The notes: generated by a model from the letters alone, not told the origin. Shown: positions 7,532 through 16,256, counted from the stretch's first letter. The stretch is DNA of 64,000 nt from Sinobacterium norvegicum (GCF_923077115.1 NZ_CAKLPX010000001.1:1550001-1614000), one strand, 5' to 3'. Numbers and translations are program-made.

Positions 7532-8628
7532 TGAAGATTTTTACACTACCCGATCTCGGAGAGGGTCTACTAGAGGCCGAAATCGTCGAGTGGTTTTGCA
7601 AAGAAGGCGATACCGTCAGCGAGGATCAACCGCTGCTGTCGGTGGAGACCGCCAAGGCCATTGTCGATATTCCCAGCCCCTGTAGCGGCACCATCCATAA
7701 GGTGTTTGCCCAGACCGGTGAGCTGTTGCATACCCAGGATCCGCTGGTCGAATTTGATCACCAGGACTCTCACTCGGTGGTTGGCAGTCTGCCGGGCCAA
7801 CAGCAGCAAGTGAAAGAGTCCGCAGAGACCGCCTCGAGCACCCACGTCGGCGTCAAGGCAACGCCGGCGGTACGCGCTCTTGCCAGTCGCCTCGACATCG
7901 ATCTCAACGTCGTCACCCCCTCCGGCCCCGATGGCGCCATCAAGGCCGCCGATGTCGAGCGGGTCAGCAAGATCTTTCAGCAGGTGGGGGTATTAAAGCC
8001 ACTGAAAGGGGTGCGACGGGCGATGTCCAAGGCAATGTCGCAGTCGCACAGCGAGGTGGTGTCGGTCACCCTCAACGATGATGCCGATATCAGCGGCTGG
8101 GGCGAGGACGATGATTTTACCGTTCGCCTGGCCCAGGCCATTATTGCCGCCTGTCATGCAGTGCCACAGCTGAATGCTTGGTATGACAGCCACTCGATCG
8201 GTAGCCGACAGATACCACAGGTGCACCTCGGGCTGGCTGTCGACACCGCCGACGGGTTGTTTGTACCGGTGATTAATCATGCCGATGGACTCGATGGCGA
8301 GGCGCTAAGGGCGAAAATCGATGAGACCATTAAAGAGGTGGTAGAGCGAAAAATCAGCGCCGATAAGCTGCGGGGCAATACCATTACGCTGTCGAACTTT
8401 GGCCCGCTCGGTGGCCGCTATGCCAACCCGGTTATCATCCCGCCCACCGTGGCCATTGTCGGTGCCGGTCGCAGTTACCCACTACCGGCGCTGATCAGTC
8501 GCCAAGGCGACAGTGATGTCTGGCTCAACAAAACCTATCTACCCTTATCGCTAAGTTTTGATCACCGCTGCATTACCGGCGGCGAGGCAGCACGATTTTT
8601 ACAGGCGATGATCAAGGCGCTGGTTTAA
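7531..8628 (+). CDS. Dihydrolipoamide acyltransferase (E2) of the same complex
   Basis: 365 residues with one N-terminal lipoyl domain (about 1-75; lipoyl Lys42 in VETAKAIVDIPSP). A Gln/Ser linker follows, then a peripheral-subunit-binding domain (about 109-144, KATPAVRALASRLDIDL) and the acyltransferase core (about 160-365). The core ends in SFDHRCITGGEAARFL, which contains the catalytic DHRxxxG pattern. It moves the acyl group from lipoate to CoA. A single lipoyl domain makes it a short E2. The E3 dihydrolipoamide dehydrogenase is not in the window and must be shared or elsewhere. It ends only 3 bases from the convergent symporter gene. Confidence 0.93.
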   Translation: MKIFTLPDLGEGLLEAEIVEWFCKEGDTVSEDQPLLSVETAKAIVDIPSPCSGTIHKVFAQTGELLHTQDPLVEFDHQDSHSVVGSLPGQQQQVKESAETASSTHVGVKATPAVRALASRLDIDLNVVTPSGPDGAIKAADVERVSKIFQQVGVLKPLKGVRRAMSKAMSQSHSEVVSVTLNDDADISGWGEDDDFTVRLAQAIIAACHAVPQLNAWYDSHSIGSRQIPQVHLGLAVDTADGLFVPVINHADGLDGEALRAKIDETIKEVVERKISADKLRGNTITLSNFGPLGGRYANPVIIPPTVAIVGAGRSYPLPALISRQGDSDVWLNKTYLPLSLSFDHRCITGGEAARFLQAMIKALV

Positions 8629-8631
8629 ACC

Positions 8632-9924
8632 TTAGTAGACGATCTCTTCCGTCAACTGCTGTTGTACCACCCGGCTGCCCACCAGGTCTCCTAACACGTT
8701 GACGCCGGTACGCAGCATGTCCAAGGGCCGCTCTACCACCAGCAGAATACCGATACCCTCCAGCGGAATGCCAACAGCCAACAGCACAATTTGCATACCC
8801 GACATCGAGCCCGTCGGCATACCCGGCGCACCGATTGATGACACCATGGCCATCAAAAAGATCACTACAATGTGTATGCTACTGAGCTCGATGCCGAATA
8901 AATAGGCCAGGAAAATAGCCGCAATGCCTTCGAATAACGCCGTGCCGTCCATGTTGACCGTCGCACCTAACGGCAACACAAAGCTGCCAATCGATGGGTC
9001 GACATGCAGCCCCTCTTTGCTGGCCTGCATAGAGGCTGGCAACGTCGCCGCACTGGACGACGAGGTCACCGCCAGCATCAGCGGTTTGGCGGTGGCCGAG
9101 AACAACTGACGATAGCCAACGCCGCCGGCAAATTTAGCAATTAAGGGCAGAATAACCAGGCCATGCAACAGTGTGGCGCCGATGACCACGGCCATAAACG
9201 ACAGCAACACACCAATAATATCGCCGCTCATGCGCAGCTGAAAATCGAACACGATGGAAAAAACTGCCAGTGGTAGGAAGGCGAGAATCCAGCTCAACAT
9301 TTTAAAAATCATGGCGTTGATATCGGCTACCAACTGAATAATTGGACTGTCGTTTTTCGCCGTCACCACCAGCGCGATACCGCTGAGGAAGGCAAAGCAG
9401 ACGATGCCTAAGACATTGTTGCTGGCCAGCGAGGCAAAGGGGTTGGATAAGGCTCGCTTCATCATCTGCTGCAAAATGGTGACAAAGGAATCATCGCCGT
9501 GGTTGATCAACTTCCCCGGCTGTTGGTAGGTAATTTGCTCCTCTAAGGCGCTGGCCGCCTGCAGCTGCACCTCGAAGGCCTCCCAGGGGTGGACAAAAAA
9601 TACCGCCACCAAGCCGATGGCAATGGCTATTGAGGTGGTCAGCAGATAGTAGCCGAGAGTATAGCGCCCCAGCGTGCCCAGCTGTGAGGGCTCTTTCAGT
9701 TGCAGCACACCGTTGATAATAGAGAAGAACACCATTGGTGCCACCAGCATGGTCAACGCCGATAAGAACACCACTTTAATGGCGACAACGACCTGGTACA
9801 TCACCGGCATTTGGCCCGCTTCCAGCCACTCCGGCGAGGCAAAAAAGACCGATAAGAGATAACCCAGGATACCGGCGATGAGGGTTTGAGCGGTGAGGTT
9901 TGACCGTATGGCGGTTAAAGACAT
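8632..9924 (-). CDS. Dicarboxylate/amino acid:cation symporter (DAACS family)
   Basis: 430 residues with multiple membrane helices. It has family motifs: APMVFFSIINGVLQL, a Ser-rich hairpin TSSSSAATLPASM, PLGATVNMDGTALFEG and SSIGAPGMPTGSM. The family imports glutamate, aspartate, C4-dicarboxylates or Ser/Thr with Na+ or H+; the substrate cannot be read here. It is a single gene, transcribed against the E2 gene, with its promoter in the AT-rich stretch near 9925-9960. Confidence 0.92.
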   Translation of the reverse strand: MSLTAIRSNLTAQTLIAGILGYLLSVFFASPEWLEAGQMPVMYQVVVAIKVVFLSALTMLVAPMVFFSIINGVLQLKEPSQLGTLGRYTLGYYLLTTSIAIAIGLVAVFFVHPWEAFEVQLQAASALEEQITYQQPGKLINHGDDSFVTILQQMMKRALSNPFASLASNNVLGIVCFAFLSGIALVVTAKNDSPIIQLVADINAMIFKMLSWILAFLPLAVFSIVFDFQLRMSGDIIGVLLSFMAVVIGATLLHGLVILPLIAKFAGGVGYRQLFSATAKPLMLAVTSSSSAATLPASMQASKEGLHVDPSIGSFVLPLGATVNMDGTALFEGIAAIFLAYLFGIELSSIHIVVIFLMAMVSSIGAPGMPTGSMSGMQIVLLAVGIPLEGIGILLVVERPLDMLRTGVNVLGDLVGSRVVQQQLTEEIVY

Positions 9925-10004
9925 GAGCTAATCCATTATTTTTTTATAATACTGGCATCATAGCCCGCGACCGTTTCAACGGCAAAGTGATTTTTGACCG
10001 GCAC

Positions 10005-10031
10005 AAAAAAAGAGGCCGCAGCCTCTTTTTC
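10005..10031 (-). terminator. Intrinsic terminator of fabV
   Basis: AAAAAGAGGC and GCCTCTTTTT form a 10-bp stem with a 4-base loop. A-runs on one flank and T-runs on the other make it usable in both directions. It lies 36 bases past the fabV stop. Confidence 0.85.
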
Positions 10032-10066
10032 ATCCGCGGCATCGCGCCGCATAAAAGCCCCTGGGT

Positions 10067-11260
10067 TTAGGCTTCCATTCCCTTGATCTCTGCGACCGGG
10101 TTAACATCGGCTTGATAGTCGACGTTTTCCATATCGAAACCAAACAGACGCATAAACTCGCGCTTGTAGTCGACAAAATCAGTCATCTCTGGGATGTTCT
10201 CGGTGGTTACCTGATCCCATAACGCCTCAACCTGCTGCTGAATCTCTGGCAGTAGCTCCTTGCTGTCGGCACGCAGACGGCCCTCGTCGTCGGTGATTGG
10301 GCTGTCGCCGTAGAGGCTGTCACGGAACAGGCCATAGACCTGCTCGATGCAGCCTTCGTGAGTACCGGCCTCTTTCATCGCCTTAAACAACAGTGACAGG
10401 TACAGCGGCATTACGGGGATGGCCGAACTCGCCTGAGTGACCACGGCTTTCAATACCGAGACACGGGCATCGCCACCGGTGGCGGCCAGCTTGCTGCGAA
10501 TATCCAATACCTTCTTGTCGAGATCTTTCTTGGCCTCGCCAATGGTTCCGTTCCAGTAAATGTCCTGTGTCACCTGCTCACCGAGGTAGGTATAAGCGGT
10601 GGTCTTGGCGCCATCGGCCAAGACACCGGCATCGCCGAGAGCATCGATCCACATCTGCCAATCTTCACCGCCCATGACGGCGATGGTATTGTCGATATCC
10701 TGTTGGTCGGCGGCGGTAAGCGTCACCTCTTGGATCGTCTGCTTATCGGTGTTGATACCGCGCAGCGTCACATCTTGGCCGATCGGCTTCAGTGTCGAGT
10801 TAAACACCTCACCGGTCTTGGGGTGAGTACGGCGTGGCGAGGCCAGGCTGTAGACAACCAGATCCACCTGGCCGAGATCACGCTTGATTACATCGATCGT
10901 TTTTTGTTTGATTTCATCGCTGAAGGCATCGCCGTTAATGCTTTTGGCATACAGGCCATCGGCCTCGGCAAACTTGTGGAAGGCGGCTGAATTGTACCAG
11001 CCCGCGGTGCCGGGTTTTTTCTCGCTGCCTTCTTTTTCGAAGAACAGGCCGAGGGTATCGGCACCCCCACCGAAGGCAGCACTGATGCGCGAGGCCAAGC
11101 CGTAACCGGTGGAAGCACCGATGACCAAGACACGCTTGGGCATCGCTGCAATCTTGCCCTGAGCCTTAACATACTCGATCTGCTGTTTAACGTTTTCTTC
11201 ACAGCCGGCAGGGTGTGAAGTAATACACATAAAACCGCGAACACGTGGCTTAATAATCAT
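10067..11260 (-). CDS. fabV: Enoyl-ACP/CoA reductase, FabV type (NADH)
   Basis: 397 residues from the ATG at 11260. The protein starts [10 protein letters not shown] as FabV proteins do; an upstream start at 11338 is rejected. It has the nucleotide motif [23 protein letters not shown], and the FabV active-site spacing Tyr-x8-Lys in [16 protein letters not shown]. It performs the last reduction of fatty-acid elongation (trans-2-enoyl to acyl) and is the triclosan-tolerant alternative to FabI. Length and motifs are intact. It is a single gene with its own terminator. Confidence 0.95.
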   Translation of the reverse strand: MIIKPRVRGFMCITSHPAGCEENVKQQIEYVKAQGKIAAMPKRVLVIGASTGYGLASRISAAFGGGADTLGLFFEKEGSEKKPGTAGWYNSAAFHKFAEADGLYAKSINGDAFSDEIKQKTIDVIKRDLGQVDLVVYSLASPRRTHPKTGEVFNSTLKPIGQDVTLRGINTDKQTIQEVTLTAADQQDIDNTIAVMGGEDWQMWIDALGDAGVLADGAKTTAYTYLGEQVTQDIYWNGTIGEAKKDLDKKVLDIRSKLAATGGDARVSVLKAVVTQASSAIPVMPLYLSLLFKAMKEAGTHEGCIEQVYGLFRDSLYGDSPITDDEGRLRADSKELLPEIQQQVEALWDQVTTENIPEMTDFVDYKREFMRLFGFDMENVDYQADVNPVAEIKGMEA

Positions 11261-11484
11261 TGCAATACCTATTGTTATTGACCGCCGCAAATAGCGGCAA
11301 TACGTTGAATCTTCAGTCGATATAACGGCGGCCAACACAGCGGCAACAACCGATAAAGGGGGACATTATAAACAGCTACCGGTGAATCTCTAGTGGTCAC
11401 CGTCAACACTGCGGGCTAAAACGGCCAAATCAGTCACTATCAGAGGCTAAAAAAACAATACACCGCCGCTTTCAGCCGCGCGCT

Positions 11485-11736
11485 TTATTTGGTCTCATCC
11501 AGAATGATAAACGAGGCAAAGGTGGTCAATAACAACAGCGAGACTATCCACACCGGCTGGCCGACAATCAACATGGCACAGCCCATGGCCAACCAGATAT
11601 GCTTGACCAGCTGGCGTTTCTTTTTGTTTTTCGCCCCCGGCCTACAGCGCAGTAGGTATTTGCGTCGATGAAATGCCAGCAGCCCCCGGCGCAGCCATTC
11701 CAGCGTCCACCAAAGCACTAATAATACCGGTCTCAT
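11485..11736 (-). CDS. Small basic membrane protein, unknown
   Basis: 83 residues: an N-terminal hydrophobic stretch (about 3-20), a strongly basic middle (HRRKYLLRCRPGAKNKKKRQ) and a second hydrophobic segment (about 47-75), suggesting one or two membrane helices. No family recognised. It stands alone between fabV and the 11889 gene. The ORF is supported mainly by its plausible membrane-protein pattern. Confidence 0.45.
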   Translation of the reverse strand: MRPVLLVLWWTLEWLRRGLLAFHRRKYLLRCRPGAKNKKKRQLVKHIWLAMGCAMLIVGQPVWIVSLLLLTTFASFIILDETK

Positions 11737-11888
11737 GGCCTACCTCTTTTCGTCGCAACATCACTGCATAAAGCATAGACGACAATTATCAGGGTTGAGC
11801 CCCAGCGCTATTTTAACCTGGCTATTCGCTATCGCTGGGCGACTACGGTATAACAGCGGTATTGATCACTACTTAAAGGCGGGGCTTA

Positions 11889-12155
11889 ATGTCCATCCAA
11901 AAACAAATACTAAAAGCGTTTCGCGTCGGCGACTCCACCTGGAAAGAGCCCCAGTGCATTATCGTCTTTGCCTTCAAGGGCACCGATGCCAAGGTACTGG
12001 GTTCCGATTACATCGACTGGCCAAACTGGCTGACGCTACGCGCCGAGCGAGCGCCGGATCACGATCAGTACCTCGTTGCCGATGCCACCGAGGCCTATAT
12101 CGACAAGGCCCGCTCACCGGGTATCACCACGGCACCGGCCGCCAGCGATGGATAA
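11889..12155 (+). CDS. Conserved-looking small hypothetical protein
   Basis: 88 residues, soluble, beginning MSIQKQILKAFRVGDSTW and rich in Trp/Asp. The final codons overlap the start of the Cys-rich CWC gene by 8 bases (12148-12155), which favours real translation and coupling. No domain recognised. A longer ORF in another frame (11735-12478) has the Arg/His/Ser-biased composition of a shadow and was set aside. Confidence 0.5.
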   Translation: MSIQKQILKAFRVGDSTWKEPQCIIVFAFKGTDAKVLGSDYIDWPNWLTLRAERAPDHDQYLVADATEAYIDKARSPGITTAPAASDG

Positions 12156-12420
12156 TCTCTGCCCACTGTGCCAGCAGAACAACGCCTGCGGCGCTGCCAG
12201 CAACAGCGAGCAAACACCGTGCTGGTGTATGTTTCAGGCCATCGACAACGACAAATTGCGCCGTGCCCACCCCGAGCTCACCGATGCTCAGTGCCTGTGC
12301 CAACGCTGCGCCGCCAATTTCAGTAAACCACTGCAGCCATCACAGTCAGAGCAGAACACGCTGGGCATCGATGTCGGCAGCGGCGATAATACGAACGGAT
12401 CGACAAAACAGCAGTCATAA
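12148..12420 (+). CDS. Cysteine-rich CWC family protein
   Basis: 90 residues from the ATG at 12148. It opens with CPLCQQNNACG, then CWC, and later CLCQRCAANF, the Cys pattern of the small CWC family, probably a metal (zinc) binder. Function of the family is unknown. The tail is Ser/Asn/Gly-rich and looks disordered. It overlaps the preceding gene by 8 bases and is followed by cysZ. Confidence 0.75.
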   Translation: MDNLCPLCQQNNACGAASNSEQTPCWCMFQAIDNDKLRRAHPELTDAQCLCQRCAANFSKPLQPSQSEQNTLGIDVGSGDNTNGSTKQQS

Positions 12421-12471
12421 CAACCACCCGCTTATTTTATCCACTCTTTTTCGCACAACTGTGAGTTCTCC

Positions 12472-13209
12472 ATGTTAAAAGGCAACCCCGTCACCGGCGT
12501 ACAGTATTTATTCAAGGGCTTCTCCCTGCTCAACACCCAGGGGCTGCGCGTCTTTGTCGCCATCCCACTGCTGATCAATATTGTGTTGTTCGGCGGCATG
12601 ATTTACTGGGCCTTTGCCCAGATGAGCGAGGTCACCGCCTGGCTGACCGGTTATCTGCCCGAGTGGCTGGCCTGGTTAACCTGGCTGATGATTCCGTTAT
12701 TTTTCATCGGTATCTACTTCGTCATCATGTACACCTTTACCGCCATCGCCACCATTATCGCCAGCCCGTTTAACGGTTTGTTATCAGAGAAGGTCGAACA
12801 GCATTTAACCGGCAACAGCGTCGGCGACAGCAGTATTAAGGAACTCATTGCCATGGTGCCCCGCACCGTCGGCCGAGAATTTCAAAAACTGGGCTATCAA
12901 ATCCCCCTCTTACTGATTGTGTTAGTACTCACCTTCATACCCGTAGTCGGCATGCTGTCGTCGCCACTGTGGTTGTTGCTCGGTGCCTGGATGATGGCGA
13001 TTCAATACCTCGACATCCCCTTCGACAACCACGCCAAGCCGTTTAACGATGTGAAACAGGCCTGCCGTGACCAGCGCCTGACCAGCCTCGGCTTCGGCGG
13101 CGCCACCACCGCCCTCAGCCTGATCCCGCTGGCCAACTTGATCGTCATGCCCGCCGCCGTCTGCGGCGCCACCGCCTATTGGGTCGACGAACTAAAACAT
13201 CATCACTGA
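12472..13209 (+). CDS. cysZ: CysZ-type sulfate permease (EI24/CysZ family)
   Basis: 245 residues. The start GNPVTGVQYLFKGFSLLNTQGLRVFVAIPLLIN is characteristic of CysZ, followed by long paired membrane helices and ASPFNGLLSEKVE. CysZ is an inner-membrane channel that takes up sulfate for cysteine synthesis. No other cys gene is adjacent. Its last bases lie 9 bp from the truncated end of the integron integrase remnant, so the foreign block abuts this gene directly. Confidence 0.9.
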   Translation: MLKGNPVTGVQYLFKGFSLLNTQGLRVFVAIPLLINIVLFGGMIYWAFAQMSEVTAWLTGYLPEWLAWLTWLMIPLFFIGIYFVIMYTFTAIATIIASPFNGLLSEKVEQHLTGNSVGDSSIKELIAMVPRTVGREFQKLGYQIPLLLIVLVLTFIPVVGMLSSPLWLLLGAWMMAIQYLDIPFDNHAKPFNDVKQACRDQRLTSLGFGGATTALSLIPLANLIVMPAAVCGATAYWVDELKHHH

Positions 13210-13218
13210 TGTGATGCT

Positions 13219-13681
13219 GCGTAGGCCACTGCCATAAAGCAGCTCTACCATAAGCCTTGGTGTGCCTGTTAGCTGTAGAAAGATTTTTCTTATTTCATCA
13301 CGACTGTAAACGACAGGCAGCCGTTGGTACTGTTTGGCGGGGTGAAATTGAAGATTACTTATTTCCAGCCCCATGAAACGCTTATAGAGATATACCAATG
13401 CATTTAATGCAATCTTTTGAGTATTGACAGAGCAATACAGACTATCTGCCATATGCGATAAAAATCGCCTCAATGTGTTGTGTGGTCAAGTGTCGCGGGT
13501 GCTGTTTATGATGAAAATAAATATAGCGCTTAACCCAGTGGATATAAGTTTTCTCGGTCGTGTAGGCCAGACCCGAGACTCTAATATGGAGCCTGAGCTG
13601 ATCCAAGAATCGTCTGGATTTTGGATTGACCGTGTAGCGGATATCGTTCATAGCGCCCACCCAACAATGCTGTATCAACAT
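13219..13681 (-). pseudogene. intI: Integron integrase (IntI) remnant: frameshifted and 3'-truncated
   Basis: Two frames on the minus strand join into one tyrosine-recombinase N-terminal part. The first (13442-13681) has RFLDQLRLHIRVSGLAYTTEKTY and IHWVKRYIYFH. After a one-base shift in the T-run near 13463-13468 it continues FLSHMADSLY..., ALNALVYLYKRFMG, RLPVVYSRDEI, ending VELLYGSGLR. In IntI proteins the last phrase holds the first catalytic Arg; the rest, including the catalytic His/Arg box and Tyr, is missing where the sequence meets the cysZ end. It points away from the cassettes, the usual integron layout. It cannot be active. Confidence 0.88.
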
Positions 13682-13789
13682 GCAGCAGCCGGCAAATTAA
13701 TATTGGTCAACGCCGAGTTATGAAGCCACCGGGCGCTTGAACACGGTAGAGCAGCTTGTAACTTGTTGATAGTATTAGGTAGCGTTTTT

Positions 13790-13811
13790 GTTACAGGGAA
13801 AACCCTGTAAC
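13790..13811. other. Perfect 9-bp inverted repeat in the presumed attI region
   Basis: GTTACAGGG-AAAA-CCCTGTAAC lies between the integrase start and the first cassette, where the primary attachment site attI should be. A core-like GTTATTG follows at 13815. The attI assignment rests on position only. Confidence 0.4.
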
Positions 13812-13979
13812 AACGTTATTGTTGACTTCGGGCTCGATTTTCTTTTCGGGCCGGGGCTGTATACAATTGATAAATATAATAATCATTTGTTTAGGCGAAT
13901 ATATAATGGGCGAAAACAGCAAAAGATATATAACGCCTGCTGGCCTATTAATTCACTGTTAAATGTCATTGAGGTAATC

Positions 13980-14240
13980 TTGGAAGACTATTTAGGTGTT
14001 TTTCTAATAATCTGGGCAATAGCCATAAATTATGTTTGGTTTTCAGCTAAGCATCTCGCTGATTCGAACGGACTGAAAGTTAGCTGGTGGGTAAACCACT
14101 GGCTGGATTTCTCCAATATGGCAACATTAATGCGTACTGACACTTCACCTCAGGTACGCAGGAGAGCGGCAATTTATTTATTCTCGCTAATATGTCTTTG
14201 TATTGCTCCATTTATTATCTTTAAGGCATGTCGTGGGTAA
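13980..14240 (+). CDS. Integron cassette 1: small membrane protein, unknown
   Basis: 86 residues if translation begins at TTG 13980, which has GAGG 5 bases upstream; the frame is open back to 13788 with no ATG, so the start is uncertain. There are two hydrophobic segments (LGVFLIIWAIAINYVWF and IYLFSLICLCIAPFIIF) around a polar middle. No family recognised. The stop lies just before an attC-like site, as expected for a cassette. Base composition is AT-rich compared with host genes. Confidence 0.5.
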   Translation: MEDYLGVFLIIWAIAINYVWFSAKHLADSNGLKVSWWVNHWLDFSNMATLMRTDTSPQVRRRAAIYLFSLICLCIAPFIIFKACRG

Positions 14241-14242
14241 AA

Positions 14243-14334
14243 CATTTAACAAGTTTGTCAACGAACGCACTTCGTGCTGGACCGCTAAAAGCGCTGCTTC
14301 GCAGCAACGCGGCCCGTTACAAAGGCGTTATGTT
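14243..14334 (+). repeat. attC site 1 (59-base-element type)
   Basis: It starts with the inverse core ATTTAAC and ends with the core GCGTTATG, with a GC-rich imperfect palindrome in between (for example GCTGCTTCGCAGC). It follows the stop of cassette 1 by 2 bases. About 92 bp, normal for attC. Confidence 0.75.
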
Positions 14335-14363
14335 TTTGTTCGACATCGTTAAAGGATTAGAGA

Positions 14364-14837
14364 ATGGATGTAACCTGGGTTAATGTTGCTGATAGTGCAA
14401 TAAAAATAGGTCTTGGTGCTCTGATTACTGCTGTCTCCGGTTTTGTCGTTCTTTCTAAGACTCAAAGCCATGAAAAGACAAAAGAAGGCAGCGCTCTTTT
14501 CTATAAGCAACAAGATGAGAGGAAATCAAAATATGTTGAGTTTTTGTCTGCCTCTCAAAGCCTGATTTATCAACACATACTATATAAATGTACTTTTGAC
14601 ACAAAAGAGTATTTTGAATATTTAAGAAAGTATAATGAAGTTCAGATAATATCTCCTGATCATATCCAGATTGAGGCATCAAAATTATTTGATTCAGTTA
14701 ATAATTTCGTATCACTAAATAAACAAAGTGGTAGGGATGATTTAATACTAGAGCATAGAAATATTTGTAATGTAAACTTGGTTTCATTTCAAAAACTGGC
14801 CCAAAAAGATTCGACCAAAAGCTATGCCAAAACATAA
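14364..14837 (+). CDS. Integron cassette 2: N-terminally anchored protein, unknown
   Basis: 157 residues. One membrane helix near the N-terminus (about 12-32, IKIGLGALITAVSGFVVL) is followed by a charged, Lys/Gln/Ser-rich cytoplasmic domain. No domain recognised. Its stop codon (14835-14837) lies inside the 5' core of attC site 2. The gene is strongly AT-rich. Orphan cassette proteins like this often have no assigned role. Confidence 0.75.
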   Translation: MDVTWVNVADSAIKIGLGALITAVSGFVVLSKTQSHEKTKEGSALFYKQQDERKSKYVEFLSASQSLIYQHILYKCTFDTKEYFEYLRKYNEVQIISPDHIQIEASKLFDSVNNFVSLNKQSGRDDLILEHRNICNVNLVSFQKLAQKDSTKSYAKT

Positions 14838-14935
14838 CAAGCGCCTGCAACCTGACTCCGCAAACCGTCACTTTTTGTGCATAAAACCCGCACAAAAACT
14901 GCCAGCTTGCTACGCAGTTGAGGCGGGCGTTAACA
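14832..14935 (+). repeat. attC site 2
   Basis: The 5' side TAACAAGCGCCTGCAAC (14835-14851) is closely complementary to the 3' side GTTGAGGCGGGCGTTAA (14917-14933), giving the paired core boxes of an attC site. An inner hairpin TTTTGTGC / GCACAAAA lies between. About 104 bp. It is the clearest attC of the window. Confidence 0.85.
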
Positions 14936-14940
14936 ATCTT

Positions 14941-15360
14941 ATGAAAGTACGAATATATAACGAAGAGGATCAAGCATCCGTTATTTCTCTTTGGGGTGAA
15001 TGCGGCCTTGTTGCGCCTCAGAATGACCCAGCCAAGGATATCGAGCGAAAGCTAAAAGTTGATCCCGATTTATTCTTAGTTGGGATCGCTGACAATGGAA
15101 TTGTCGCAACCGTTATGGGTGGCTATGAAGGACATCGCGGATGGATAAATTATCTAGCGGTCAAACCATCAGAGCAGCGTAAGGGCTATGGCCAATCTAT
15201 TATGCGAGCTGTCGAGCAGGCTCTTATAGAAAAAGGTTGCCCTAAAATCAACTTACAGGTTCGCACCACCAACGAGAAAGTCATCGCATTTTACTCAGCA
15301 ATTGGCTATGGCAATGATAATGTTGTTGGTTTAGGGAAGCGCCTTGAGTATGATTCGTAG
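14941..15360 (+). CDS. Integron cassette 3: GNAT acetyltransferase (YpeA-like)
   Basis: 139 residues from the ATG at 14941, six bases after attC 2; an upstream start would lie within the attC. GNAT motifs are clear: INYLAVKPSEQRKGYGQSIMRAVEQAL (acetyl-CoA P-loop QRKGYG) and NLQVRTTNEKVIAFYSAIGY. The whole resembles the YpeA group of single-domain N-acetyltransferases. Target unknown. Such genes are common integron cargo. The next attC-like half follows its stop. Confidence 0.88.
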   Translation: MKVRIYNEEDQASVISLWGECGLVAPQNDPAKDIERKLKVDPDLFLVGIADNGIVATVMGGYEGHRGWINYLAVKPSEQRKGYGQSIMRAVEQALIEKGCPKINLQVRTTNEKVIAFYSAIGYGNDNVVGLGKRLEYDS

Positions 15361-15364
15361 CAAT

Positions 15365-15450
15365 ATGTTAACAAGGCGTGCAATGAACGCTTGGGCTGGA
15401 TAGCCTTAAGCGTGGCCTCGCCACAATTTTTTCCCCTTCCCAAGGCGTTT
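15365..15450 (+). repeat. Degenerate attC-like element (left half recognisable)
   Basis: TGTTAACAAGGCGTGCAA at 15366-15383 resembles the 5' core of attC sites, but no well-paired 3' half is found nearby; AAGGCGTTTT at 15432-15441 is the only weak partner. The site looks eroded or disrupted. Confidence 0.4.
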
Positions 15451-15521
15451 TCCTAGAGACCGGAATTCATGAGCTTATCTATTTCAGACATTCAGAAAAA
15501 GCCCTGAGAATATACAGCGAT

Positions 15522-15665
15522 ATGCAATCGGGAGTACTTGGGGGCGCATGCTGCGTGTCCGCAGCAAATACACCGGCAAAAGAAGCCTGGAGCACCGCTG
15601 AAGAGCTCATCGAGAAAGGGTCATTGTCGTCACTGGATCGGAAAAAACTAACATCACAGCTGTAG
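15522..15665 (+). CDS. Possible remnant ORF in cassette 4
   Basis: A 47-codon ORF from the ATG at 15522. The same frame is open upstream to about 15384 without a good start, so it may be the 3' end of a longer gene whose start was lost. The end is Lys/Ser/Leu-rich and plausibly helical. There is no ribosome site and no recognisable family. Treat as tentative. Confidence 0.25.
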   Translation: MQSGVLGGACCVSAANTPAKEAWSTAEELIEKGSLSSLDRKKLTSQL

Positions 15666-15686
15666 CCGGCAACGTGGCGTTATGTG
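15666..15686 (+). repeat. attC 3' core remnant
   Basis: CCGGCAACGTGGCGTTATGTG contains the GCGTTATG core seen at the end of attC 1. No 5' partner of normal spacing is present, so it marks a cassette boundary with a shortened site. Confidence 0.35.
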
Positions 15687-15719
15687 CATCTAGACGCTAG
15701 TGCAGAGGGATAAAGAAAT

Positions 15720-16256
15720 ATGAAGTTTTCACTATTTAATGAATCAAAATCTCAACAAGTGATCGATCTTTTCAAGCGAGTATTCTCTGCTTCTGAGGGA
15801 GAAGCAGAAGGTCAAGTAATTGCTGATTTTGTAACAAATCTCATTGCCACTACTGCGCCACAAGATCTAATGGGGTGCATTGCTGAAGAAAACGAGATGG
15901 TTGCTGGCTGCATATTCTTCAGTCGCCTTACCGTGCCTAGTGGTAAGGTTGCTTTCATTTTATCGCCGGTTGCCGTTTCAACAGATGATCAAAGCACAGG
16001 CATTGGCCAAAATCTAATCCAGTATGGCCTAGATCATCTCAAGTCTTTCAATGTCACTTTGGTCTTCACTTACGGCGACCCAAGTTACTATTCCAAAACT
16101 GGCTTCGAGCAAATCAATGAAAGTGTCGTACAAGCGCCCTGCCCTTTAAGCCAGCCAATTGGCTGGCTCGCGCAATCGCTTGACGGGCAAGTAATTCAGT
16201 CTATGGCTGGCCCTACTCAATGTGTTGAAGCATTAAATAATCCTGAACTATGGTAA
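15720..16256 (+). CDS. GNAT N-acetyltransferase (YhbS-like), last cassette
   Basis: 178 residues, ATG at 15720 behind a weak AGGGA site. The GNAT fold is indicated by MVAGCIFFSRL, the core strand FILSPVAVSTDDQSTGIGQNLIQYGLDHL (acetyl-CoA loop QSTGIG) and LVFTYGDPSYYSKTGFEQ. This is the YhbS-like group. It follows the last cassette core. No attC was found after its stop, so it is either the array end or a cassette that lost its site. Confidence 0.85.
   Translation: MKFSLFNESKSQQVIDLFKRVFSASEGEAEGQVIADFVTNLIATTAPQDLMGCIAEENEMVAGCIFFSRLTVPSGKVAFILSPVAVSTDDQSTGIGQNLIQYGLDHLKSFNVTLVFTYGDPSYYSKTGFEQINESVVQAPCPLSQPIGWLAQSLDGQVIQSMAGPTQCVEALNNPELW

Noticed and set aside
11735-12478. 247-codon plus-strand ORF
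   Set aside because: Arg/His/Ser-biased, overlaps three better-supported genes in other frames and has no family match.
13424-13723. 99-codon plus-strand ORF
   Set aside because: It is the complement of the integrase remnant, whose protein similarity is clear.
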